This document shows, piece by piece, positions 55,157 to 62,773 of a DNA stretch of 64,000 nt. Under the pieces are notes generated by a model that saw only the letters and a program-made list of their open reading frames with translations, did not search any database and was not told the origin of the DNA. The position numbers and the translations under genes are program-made. Position 1 is the stretch's first letter. Every line of letters starts with the position of its first letter. Origin of the DNA: Advenella mimigardefordensis DPN7 (GTDB lineage Bacteria > Pseudomonadota > Gammaproteobacteria > Burkholderiales > Burkholderiaceae_B); assembly GCF_000521505.1 (NCBI RefSeq), contig NZ_CP003915.1, positions 3,410,001 through 3,474,000 of the forward strand, in the 5' to 3' direction.

Positions 55157-55819
55157 ATGACTTTCGATTGGGTATATCTATCGACTCAGTGGCCGGCACT
55201 GATTGACGGCCTTTGGCTGACGATCAAAGTAAGTCTGCTGGGTATTTTTTTCTCGACGATTATTGGTATCGTAGGTGCAGGAATCCGGCAATTGAAATTA
55301 AGGCCATTGGTACCGATAGTGGTCTGTTATGTAGAGATCATTCGGAACACGCCCATTCTGGTTCAGCTTTTCTTTATCTTCTACGGCCTTCCTTCCGTCG
55401 GGCTAAGTCTGTCGCTATTCTGGTCCGGCGTACTGTGCCTCTCCTTATGGGCGGGCGCCTATCAGATCGAAAATATACGCGGGGGTCTGATTACAGTTGA
55501 ACAAGGCATGCAGGAAGCGGCTAGCGCGCTCAATATCCGCCCATATGGGTATTTAAGACTGATCGCGATCCCAATCGCATTCAGAAGCTGCCTGCCATCC
55601 ATGTTAAATACATCCATTTCGCTGCTCAAAAACTCCTCTTACCTTCAGGCTATCGGATTTGCTGAATTAACGTTCGTTGCTGTAGACCGAATTGCAACAG
55701 ACTTCAGAGCCATTGAAATGTTCGCTGCGATTGGTGCAATGTATCTGACATTGGTAGTGGTGATCAGTATTGTCGCACGACAGCTGGAACATCACTTGCA
55801 ACGGCCTTTCCGGAGGTAA
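55157..55819 (+). CDS. Amino-acid ABC transporter permease, HisM/GlnP family (1)
   Basis: A 220-residue inner-membrane permease with about five helices. The EAA coupling loop is recognisable as EQGMQEAASALNIRPYGYLRLIAIPIAF near residues 115-142, and the front segment ALIDGLWLTIKVSLLGIFFSTIIG is typical. NTPILVQLFFIFYGLPSVG (about 69-87) marks polar amino-acid permeases. It starts 15 bases after the binding-protein gene and ends 3 bases before permease 2; the two probably form a heterodimer. Confidence 0.93.
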   Translation: MTFDWVYLSTQWPALIDGLWLTIKVSLLGIFFSTIIGIVGAGIRQLKLRPLVPIVVCYVEIIRNTPILVQLFFIFYGLPSVGLSLSLFWSGVLCLSLWAGAYQIENIRGGLITVEQGMQEAASALNIRPYGYLRLIAIPIAFRSCLPSMLNTSISLLKNSSYLQAIGFAELTFVAVDRIATDFRAIEMFAAIGAMYLTLVVVISIVARQLEHHLQRPFRR

Positions 55820-55822
55820 TAC

Positions 55823-56506
55823 ATGAACGCATTACTGGAAAATTATGTATTCGTTCTGAAGGGTCTTCAACTGACCATAACGCTAGCGTTAACGACGCTG
55901 TTTTTTGCCACGATTATTTCAGGCATTCTGGGAGTCCTCTTCACGCTGAAAAATCGGCTTATCCGTCTACCCATTTATTTGTATATGGAGTTCTTCAGAG
56001 CGATCCCTCTGGTGGTGAATATATTCTGCATCTACTTTGTTTTACCACTGTTTGACCTTCAACTTAGTCCATTCTGGGCTGTGACAATCGGCCTTACCCT
56101 GTGGGGAAGCGCAAACGGAATTGAAATTGTACGAGGCGGCATCTTATCAATTGACTCACATCAATGGAAAAGTGCATGGGCACTGGGTTTGAGCACCTAC
56201 GAAACATATCGGTACATTATCGTTCCTCAAGCATTAAAAGCGATTATTCCGCCATTCACCGGGCTGCTTACCCTGCTGATACAGGCAACATCCCTGGGAG
56301 CATTGGTCGGTGTGAGTGAATTTTTAAAGGTAAGTCAAATCATCGTTGAACGCAGCACCATCATGGGGGGCACAACACCTGCATTTAATGTCTACGCTTG
56401 TGTTCTGCTGGTCTACTTTGTGATTTGCTCTCTGTTGACATGGCTCAGCCGCTATTTGGAGCGTCGATTAAACAGTCCGGTCAGAATCCGGACTGATCAA
56501 GTGTAA
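55823..56506 (+). CDS. Amino-acid ABC transporter permease, HisM/GlnP family (2)
   Basis: A 227-residue partner permease with the same layout: LLENYVFVLKGLQLTITLALTTLFFATI at the start, RAIPLVVNIFCIYFVLP (about 55-71), and the EAA-type loop SHQWKSAWALGLSTYETYRYIIVPQALK near residues 112-139. GGAGG lies nine bases before the start. With permease 1 it forms the transmembrane channel. Ends 28 bases before the lyase gene. Confidence 0.93.
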   Translation: MNALLENYVFVLKGLQLTITLALTTLFFATIISGILGVLFTLKNRLIRLPIYLYMEFFRAIPLVVNIFCIYFVLPLFDLQLSPFWAVTIGLTLWGSANGIEIVRGGILSIDSHQWKSAWALGLSTYETYRYIIVPQALKAIIPPFTGLLTLLIQATSLGALVGVSEFLKVSQIIVERSTIMGGTTPAFNVYACVLLVYFVICSLLTWLSRYLERRLNSPVRIRTDQV

Positions 56507-56534
56507 CTACAAATCTGTTTAAAAGGTATCAATT

Positions 56535-58049
56535 ATGGATCAAGCAACACAACACGAGTCAAAAGTCAGTCGCAGACTCACCGAAGAAACAGCGCCGGAA
56601 GTATGTGATTTAATTTATCTGCCCCGACTGGCCAGTTTCAGTGCCGCGTTCCCATATCTCACCGAGGTTAACGAAGCCCATCTTCTGATGCTGCATAGCA
56701 GAAAGCTGGTTTCTGACACGATCGCTCAAAAGCTCGCGTCAGCCATCCTGCAAATGGACAGGGACGGACCAGAGCAGGTCAAGCTGGACCCACAGAGGGA
56801 AGACGCTTATTTCAACTATGAAGCTCATTTGATATCATTGACCGAACCCGACGTAGGCGGACGGCTACACACTGCCAGAAGTCGCAACGATATTCTGGCG
56901 ACAATTGATCGTCTGGTAGCTCGTGACCAGGTCATCACACTCCTCGATACCCTGGCGATATTGCGCCAAACTGTGCTGGAGCAAGCTGCTAAATACGTTG
57001 AGACAGTAATGCCAGGGTATACACATCTGCAACCGGCTCAGCCGATGACGTATGGTTTTTATCTGGCCGGCATCGCACAGGCGCTTGAGCGTGACAGCAA
57101 CAGATTAGTTCAGGCTTACGAGCATATCAATCTTTCGCCGCTGGGAGCAGGTGCCTTTGCCGGAACTCCATTTGAAATTGATCGTAAAGAAACCGCCAGG
57201 CTTCTCGGGTTTCCTGGCGTCATCGACAATACGCTTGATGCCGTCGCTTCACGAGACTTTATATTTGAAATCATGGCGGCCCTCACGTTGCTTGCCACCA
57301 CATGGAGCAGAATCGCCCAGGACTACTTCGTCTGGAGTACCGATGAGTTTGGCCTGATCCACTTTTCCGATTCCGTGGCGGGCACATCGAGCATCATGCC
57401 GCAGAAAAAAAACCCGGTCGTATTGGAGTACCTGAAAGGTCGTGCAGGTAAGGTGCTGGGATTGTTTACCGGTGCAATGGCCTCACTCAAGGGAACGAAT
57501 TTTTCTCATACGGGCGATGCAAACCGTGAAAGTATCGCGGGCTTTGCAGAAATGATTCAGGAATGCCAGTACGGGCTGGAACTACTCAATCTGGTTATTC
57601 ATAATGCTGCACCACGTGAACAAGACATGCTCAATCGTGCACGTCGGAATTTTTGCTCCGCGACAGATCTGGCCGATGCCCTGGTATCAAAGGCCGATAT
57701 GTCATTTCGGCAAGCACACCATGTTGTCGGCGCTGTAGTACGCGAAGCAATGGATGCTCACCACAATGCAGATGAAATCACGGCGGAAATGGTCAATCGC
57801 GCCGCGCATATGCAAACAGGAACAAGCACAATGTTGAGCATCGATACGGTTCTGACCAGCCTTGATCCACTACTCAGCGTTAAGAAACGGGAACGAGGCG
57901 GCCCCGCCCCTGCTTCGGTCAACAACACCATTGAACATGGACGGGAGATCTTGACTCGCGACCAGAAACAGAATGCATCGAGAAAAACCATGCTGTCAGA
58001 ATCAAGGATGCAGCGACGTAAACAGACAACAGAACTGGCCAACTTATGA
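56535..58049 (+). CDS. Argininosuccinate-lyase-superfamily C-N lyase inside a transporter operon
   Basis: A 504-residue aspartase/fumarase-superfamily enzyme closest to argininosuccinate lyase. The three superfamily regions are visible: LHTARSRND (111-119), [10 protein letters not shown] (161-170) and the serine loop [12 protein letters not shown] (283-294). It differs from ordinary ArgH: no N-terminal [14 protein letters not shown] where ArgH has HTGRSRNDQ, ASRDF where ArgH has SDRDF, and Val after KKNP where ArgH has Asp. A basic C-terminal extension (about 470-504) makes it longer than the usual ~460. The reaction is probably release of fumarate from an N-substituted aspartate; EDDS lyase is a known enzyme of this kind. 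Tied by overlap to the ATPase gene behind it. Confidence 0.85.
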   Translation: MDQATQHESKVSRRLTEETAPEVCDLIYLPRLASFSAAFPYLTEVNEAHLLMLHSRKLVSDTIAQKLASAILQMDRDGPEQVKLDPQREDAYFNYEAHLISLTEPDVGGRLHTARSRNDILATIDRLVARDQVITLLDTLAILRQTVLEQAAKYVETVMPGYTHLQPAQPMTYGFYLAGIAQALERDSNRLVQAYEHINLSPLGAGAFAGTPFEIDRKETARLLGFPGVIDNTLDAVASRDFIFEIMAALTLLATTWSRIAQDYFVWSTDEFGLIHFSDSVAGTSSIMPQKKNPVVLEYLKGRAGKVLGLFTGAMASLKGTNFSHTGDANRESIAGFAEMIQECQYGLELLNLVIHNAAPREQDMLNRARRNFCSATDLADALVSKADMSFRQAHHVVGAVVREAMDAHHNADEITAEMVNRAAHMQTGTSTMLSIDTVLTSLDPLLSVKKRERGGPAPASVNNTIEHGREILTRDQKQNASRKTMLSESRMQRRKQTTELANL

Positions 58050-58795
58050 AAAATGATCACCCTGTTTTGCTCTGCGTTCGTGACATGAGCATGCGTTACG
58101 GCAAGACACAAGTGCTGAACCAGATAGACTTGGATATACACAAAGGTGAAGTTGTCGTTGTTATTGGCCCCAGCGGATCAGGCAAGAGTACTTTAGTCCG
58201 CTGCCTGAACGGCCTCGAAAACCCGTTCGAGGGCACCATCCAATTGAACGGGGCCCCGTACGACGCCAGAAACCATGAGCAATGGTCACAGTTACGGAAT
58301 CAGATTGGCATGGTGTTCCAGGACTATAGCCTTTTTCCGCACCTTAATGTGTTGAAAAACATGACCCTGGCGCCCGTTTTACGAGAAAAGTATACGGAGG
58401 ACGAAGCTGAACGTATTGCACTGGAGTTACTGGAGCGTGTACAACTGAGGCATAAAGCATCGTCTATGCCGGCCCAATTGTCGGGTGGGCAACAACAACG
58501 TGTCGCCATTGTACGAGCCTTGGCAATGTGCCCTGAAATAATGCTGTTTGACGAACCAACCTCTGCACTCGATCCGGAGATCGTCGGTGAAGTGCTTGCC
58601 GTCATGAAAGAACTGGTCAGCCAGGGAATGACGATGATCGTGGTAACTCACGAAATGAGTTTTGCCAGGGAAGTGGCCGATAAAGTCGTCTTTATGGATA
58701 AAGGAGAAATTCTGGAAGCTGCCAGTCCTGAACGACTATTTGACTACCCACAGCATGAACGGGTGAAAAATTTTCTCGGAAAAATCCTGCATTAG
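58046..58795 (+). CDS. Amino-acid ABC transporter ATPase, GlnQ family (1)
   Basis: A 249-residue ABC ATPase: Walker [10 protein letters not shown] (about 38-46), signature LSGGQQQRV, Walker [15 protein letters not shown], and the switch-region [12 protein letters not shown] typical of polar amino-acid importers. It overlaps the lyase gene by 4 bases (ATGA), which ties the enzyme to the transporter. It energises the two permeases, alone or with ATPase 2. Confidence 0.94.
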   Translation: MKNDHPVLLCVRDMSMRYGKTQVLNQIDLDIHKGEVVVVIGPSGSGKSTLVRCLNGLENPFEGTIQLNGAPYDARNHEQWSQLRNQIGMVFQDYSLFPHLNVLKNMTLAPVLREKYTEDEAERIALELLERVQLRHKASSMPAQLSGGQQQRVAIVRALAMCPEIMLFDEPTSALDPEIVGEVLAVMKELVSQGMTMIVVTHEMSFAREVADKVVFMDKGEILEAASPERLFDYPQHERVKNFLGKILH

Positions 58796-58823
58796 CAATG
58801 GATGCCCTTCTGGAGCCAATTAA

Positions 58824-59555
58824 ATGAACGATATCATCAAAATTTCAGCACTCAACAAATGGTATGAACAGTTTCATGCACTAAAAAATATTTCAATGAC
58901 GATAAAAAAGGGAGAACGACAGGTAATTTGTGGCCCCTCCGGTTCAGGAAAATCCACGCTGATACGTTGTATTAACGGACTGGAGCCATTTCAAAACGGC
59001 AACTTGCAGGTCAAAGGCATTGCATTGGACGACACGGAGTCACTTTATCGAATACGACAATACGTAGGGATGGTATTTCAGCATTTCAATTTGTTCCCAC
59101 ACCTCTCTGCATTGGAAAACTGTACCCTGGCGCAAACATGGGTCAACAAGATCGATAAGGAGACGGCGCAGGTCACGGCTCGCAAGTATCTTGAGCGCGT
59201 CGGATTGATCGACAAACAAAACGAATACCCAAGCCGGCTGTCCGGCGGACAAAAGCAACGCGTGGCGATTGCACGCGCCCTATGCATGAATCCCGCAATC
59301 ATTCTTTTTGACGAACCCACTTCCGCACTTGACCCTGAAATGGTCAAAGAGGTCCTCGACACCATGGTAAATTTGGCCGAGACTGGGATCACGATGATTT
59401 GCGTCACGCACGAAATGGGGTTTGCACGAGAAGTAGCGACTAAAATCAACTTCATGAATCAGGGCGAAATAATAGTAAGCGCCGAACCGACGGCATTCTT
59501 CAACAACAGTCATCATCCGCGCCTTCAGGCTTTTTTGCACAGCACATTGCAGTAA
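58824..59555 (+). CDS. Amino-acid ABC transporter ATPase, GlnQ family (2)
   Basis: A 243-residue second ATPase: Walker [10 protein letters not shown] (about 39-47), signature LSGGQKQRVAIARAL, Walker [15 protein letters not shown], switch THEMGFAREVATK. It is clearly paralogous to ATPase 1 but well diverged from it. Polar amino-acid importers normally use one homodimeric ATPase, so two in one operon suggest either a heterodimer or a transporter set assembled from two systems. TGGAG lies 8 bases before the start. Converges on the GntR gene. Confidence 0.93.
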   Translation: MNDIIKISALNKWYEQFHALKNISMTIKKGERQVICGPSGSGKSTLIRCINGLEPFQNGNLQVKGIALDDTESLYRIRQYVGMVFQHFNLFPHLSALENCTLAQTWVNKIDKETAQVTARKYLERVGLIDKQNEYPSRLSGGQKQRVAIARALCMNPAIILFDEPTSALDPEMVKEVLDTMVNLAETGITMICVTHEMGFAREVATKINFMNQGEIIVSAEPTAFFNNSHHPRLQAFLHSTLQ

Positions 59556-59639
59556 ATAATAAAACGTCGGTCATACAAGTCGACATGCATACACATGCTG
59601 ATTCACAGTACAAATCACCAACGAAACCCGATCGTGAAT

Positions 59640-60353
59640 CTACATAAAATCCGATACGCTTTCCTTGGTATAAAACTCGATGTAATCCAGGAGTTTATCT
59701 GATGCCTCGGCCGCTTTTTCCGCGTCCTGCTGGCTGATGGCTTCGGCGACATTGGCATGCAACAGGGCCATGGTTTCCAGATCGTTTGATTTTTTGAAAT
59801 AGAAATACCAGAATCGGCGCGACAGCCCATGCATGAGGCGCATGGCGCCTTCTGCAAATTCATTCCTTGCGGCCTTCAGGGTCAGTTCGTTGAGCATTCT
59901 GTCGGCTTTCAGAAACTGACTCACATCGGCCGTTCGGGCCGACTCCCTGAATTGCTCATGCAATTGCACAAAGGCAAGCCGCTCTTGTTCCGTGCAGCGC
60001 CTGGCCGACATGCGGCAGACAAGGCGCTCAACTTCCCGGCGCACTTCAAGCAGTTTTAACTGTTTGCGAATATTGATCTCGGGAATAAACAAGCCGCGCT
60101 GCGGCAGAACAATAATCAGATGCTCGCGCGCCAAGCGCTGCACGGCCTCCCTTACCGGGGTACGGCCAATTTCCGTCAGATCGCACAACTGCTGTTCCGA
60201 GACCGAACATCCCGGCTCCAGAACGAGCATGGTGATGGCCTGCTCAAGCTTTTGATAGGCGATGTCAGTCAGTTTGACTTTGGGTTGCAGCGAAACAGGT
60301 TCCGAAACAAGGTCTTGATTATTCTGTAAATTCGATACGTTATTTGAGGCCAT
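59640..60353 (-). CDS. GntR-family (FCD domain) transcriptional regulator
   Basis: A 237-residue GntR/FadR-type repressor. The winged HTH spans about residues 28-95 (LTDIAYQKLEQAITMLVLEPG; LCDLTEIGRTPVREAVQRLAREHLI), then the all-helical FCD effector domain (about 100-230) with the metal/ligand pattern (ADRMLNELTLKAARN, then HANVAEAISQQDAEKAAEA). It is divergent from the hydrolase-dehydrogenase-MFS genes with a candidate operator between. The ligand is probably a small carboxylate from that pathway. Confidence 0.92.
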   Translation of the reverse strand: MASNNVSNLQNNQDLVSEPVSLQPKVKLTDIAYQKLEQAITMLVLEPGCSVSEQQLCDLTEIGRTPVREAVQRLAREHLIIVLPQRGLFIPEINIRKQLKLLEVRREVERLVCRMSARRCTEQERLAFVQLHEQFRESARTADVSQFLKADRMLNELTLKAARNEFAEGAMRLMHGLSRRFWYFYFKKSNDLETMALLHANVAEAISQQDAEKAAEASDKLLDYIEFYTKESVSDFM

Positions 60354-60430
60354 GGTGTCACGAATAGGTTGACCGGTGAAATTCGCTTTTCTTCCGGCTA
60401 TTGTGAAAAATCACATACGTGAGTATTATA

Positions 60431-60448
60431 CAACTAATATATTTGTTG
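60431..60448. promoter_or_regulatory. Candidate operator for the divergent GntR regulator
   Basis: CAACTAATATATTTGTTG is an 18-base inverted repeat with a single mismatched pair, lying between the gntR start and the hydrolase start (60353 and 60503). The size and CAAC...GTTG ends suit a dimeric FCD-GntR repressor. Position supports control of one or both divergent units. Confidence 0.55.
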
Positions 60449-60502
60449 CTCATATCATTTCAATCGACTTGCTTTTTCTGTTCATTCATCAATTAGAACA
60501 CT

Positions 60503-61204
60503 ATGGATACATTGATTCACGGCTGCGGCCCCATCAACATAATTGCCATTCACGGCATACAGGGGACCAACCGCGTGTGGCTGCCGCTGGCAAGCCAACT
60601 GGCGGATCAATGCACTTTTATTGTGCCCAACCTGCCAGGCCGAGGCGCCCGGAAAGATTGCTCTGAACGGGATATGACCCTTGAATCATTTACAAATGTG
60701 ATTGAAGACACGGTACACAAGTATATCAATGATGGCCAGTCATATTGCCTTGCTGGCTGGAGCATGGGCGTTAGCGTTGCCCTTGCCTTTGTCAGCCAGG
60801 CGCAGAACAAGCAACCCGACAAACTGATGCTGTTATCCGGTGTGCCGGATATCAGTCAGGTTTCCTGGTTTACACAAACAACCGAGTCAGACCTGCTTGA
60901 TGAAATCCGCAAACGTGAACAACGCCTGAAACTGCAGGACGCGGCCAGCCACCATGCCGTTATGTGGACCTGGCGAGACATTGCCTCGCGTTCATTGCGC
61001 GAACAGTGCAAGTCGGTGGATGTTCCGTGTCTGATCATGAGCGGCACACAGGATAAGGATTCGCCCTTACCGCTGGTTACCCAGTTTTGCGACCTGCTGG
61101 CGAAGCCGACTTTTCTAACGATAGAAAATGCGGGCCATTCGATTCTGACTGAGAACACCGCCGCTGTCTCAGCCGCATTTACCGACTTTCTCAATCTGGA
61201 GTAA
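60503..61204 (+). CDS. Small alpha/beta hydrolase
   Basis: A 233-residue alpha/beta hydrolase. The oxyanion strand is IIAIHGIQGTNRVW (about 13-26) and the nucleophile elbow is GWSMG (Ser87). The late SGTQDKDSPLP Asp region and the AGHSIL His complete the triad. Small size and no signal peptide point to a soluble intracellular esterase or thioesterase. First gene of a set with the dehydrogenase (3 bases on) and probably the MFS symporter. Substrate unknown. Confidence 0.88.
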   Translation: MDTLIHGCGPINIIAIHGIQGTNRVWLPLASQLADQCTFIVPNLPGRGARKDCSERDMTLESFTNVIEDTVHKYINDGQSYCLAGWSMGVSVALAFVSQAQNKQPDKLMLLSGVPDISQVSWFTQTTESDLLDEIRKREQRLKLQDAASHHAVMWTWRDIASRSLREQCKSVDVPCLIMSGTQDKDSPLPLVTQFCDLLAKPTFLTIENAGHSILTENTAAVSAAFTDFLNLE

Positions 61205-61207
61205 TGT

Positions 61208-62491
61208 ATGAATATTGATGACCATCTGTTTTTCTGCGCGCCATCTCGTCTGATCATCAGGGAAGGAGCCAGACATGATCTGCCTGCCCTGCTGGCCAAA
61301 CTGGGCTATCACAACGGCATACTGGTTACCGATCATTATTTCGCAGAACACACGCCATGGGTCAATGAATATGTGCAGGCTGCCCGCCAATGCGGAATTA
61401 ACACTTTCGTCTATAGCGGCGGCGAACCGGATCCCTCCACAACATTGTGTGACCAGGCGACCCGGCAAATACTGGCTCAGACGAAAGGCCAGACCCCTGA
61501 CCATGTCATTGCGCTGGGCGGTGGCAGCAATATGGATCTGGCAAAAGCACTCACATTGACGCTACGCAGCAACAAGCCGGTGGCCTGTTATAAAGACGGC
61601 ATTGGCGAAGACGAACCACTGCCTTTTATCGCCATGCCAACTACTTCAGGCACAGCCTCGGAAGTCACCCCTGGCGCCATTCTGATAGACCCTGACAATG
61701 CCACAAAGATTGCCTTGATGGATAATCGCTTACGGCCATTTATTGCACTTGTGGATCCAGCGTTCACCTATACCTGTCCCCCACGCGTGACTGCCGATGC
61801 GGGCATCGACGCACTGATCCACGCCATCGAATCCTATGTCACCATGGACTCAAAGCAGTTTGAGCGCAACAACAATCCGGACCCTGGCTACAGCGGACGC
61901 ACCCACTTGAGCCAGATGTTCGCCCGGGAATCCATGATTCTTTGCGCCCGGCATCTGCGACAGGCCTATCAGAACGGCGCTGATACACAGGCGCGCATCG
62001 GCATGAGTTATGCCAGCGTATTCGCGGGCCTCTCTTATGGCAGTGCAGGCTTGAACGCGGTACATGGCATCGCGTACAGCATCGCCGGACTGACCCATGA
62101 AACCCACGGGCGCACCAACGCCGTTATCCTTCCGTACGTGCTGTATGAGTTGCGCGACGCGCGCGCGCAGGAGCTCAAAGACATAGCAGCCATCTTCGGC
62201 GCCACGGAATCGGGGCAGGACACAATTTTGCAGCTGGCGCAAAAACTGCAGACGCTGGTCAGCGAACTGGGCATTCCCAATAACCTGAAAGATTTTGGCA
62301 TCAAGGAGTCCGATCTGCCGCGCCTGTACACCGACGCCATGGACGTGACCCGCTTGCGCAACGCCTTCCCGGTCCCGGATACATCAGCATCGTACCTGCG
62401 TATTATTGCGAACGCATGGGCTGGCGACTTCTCAGATACGCCGAACGCTGTTTTGCAGCAGGCACAGGAAAATCTTGTCGCTTACGAATAA
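61208..62491 (+). CDS. Iron-type (group III) alcohol dehydrogenase
   Basis: A 427-residue type III alcohol dehydrogenase. The nucleotide loop is ALGGGSNMDLAKA (about 102-114), and PTTSGTASEVT follows. The divalent metal ligands can be placed at Asp201 and His205 (GIDALIHAIE), His286 (NAVHGIAYS) and His300 (THETHGRTN); their spacing equals that of FucO except for an insertion of about 18 residues (roughly 218-236) between the second and third. It would interconvert an alcohol or hydroxy acid and its carbonyl with NAD(P)(H). It begins 3 bases after the hydrolase stop, so the two likely work in sequence. Confidence 0.93.
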   Translation: MNIDDHLFFCAPSRLIIREGARHDLPALLAKLGYHNGILVTDHYFAEHTPWVNEYVQAARQCGINTFVYSGGEPDPSTTLCDQATRQILAQTKGQTPDHVIALGGGSNMDLAKALTLTLRSNKPVACYKDGIGEDEPLPFIAMPTTSGTASEVTPGAILIDPDNATKIALMDNRLRPFIALVDPAFTYTCPPRVTADAGIDALIHAIESYVTMDSKQFERNNNPDPGYSGRTHLSQMFARESMILCARHLRQAYQNGADTQARIGMSYASVFAGLSYGSAGLNAVHGIAYSIAGLTHETHGRTNAVILPYVLYELRDARAQELKDIAAIFGATESGQDTILQLAQKLQTLVSELGIPNNLKDFGIKESDLPRLYTDAMDVTRLRNAFPVPDTSASYLRIIANAWAGDFSDTPNAVLQQAQENLVAYE

Positions 62492-62502
62492 AAGGTTGTG
62501 CC

Positions 62503-62529
62503 GAGCGGGCCGCTTAAGCTTGCCCGCTC
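62503..62529 (+). other. Hairpin after the alcohol dehydrogenase gene
   Basis: GAGCGGGC (62503-62510) and GCCCGCTC (62522-62529) form an 8-bp stem with an 11-base loop beginning 12 bases after the dehydrogenase stop. No T tract follows, so intrinsic termination is doubtful; it may be an attenuating or stabilising structure between the dehydrogenase and the MFS gene. The rest of the 282-base gap is A/T-rich towards its end and has no other gene. Confidence 0.45.
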
Positions 62530-62700
62530 ATCGCGTCCCCAAGAATCAAATCCATAAGTGACGGCGCAGCAGCAAATCAGCACCGCTTTCCCCTTTCGGT
62601 CAGCTTAAAAAAATAAAGCAGGCCCGCACGACATTCCCACAACGCCCCATTCCTCCACGCCCCAGGCTCAATGACTGCACCTATCGCATTATCACATTCA

Positions 62701-62734
62701 TGATATATTTCTATTGCATTTCAGTAATATATCA
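62701..62734. promoter_or_regulatory. Inverted repeat upstream of the MFS symporter gene
   Basis: A perfect 9-base inverted repeat, TGATATATT (62701-62709) and AATATATCA (62726-62734), is separated by 16 bases. It lies about 40 bases before the symporter start in a strongly A/T-rich leader. Possible regulator half-sites or a leader hairpin. Confidence 0.4.
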
Positions 62735-62773
62735 GTTAAATTCAAAAAAAATATATTGATAAGGAGACTGGAC

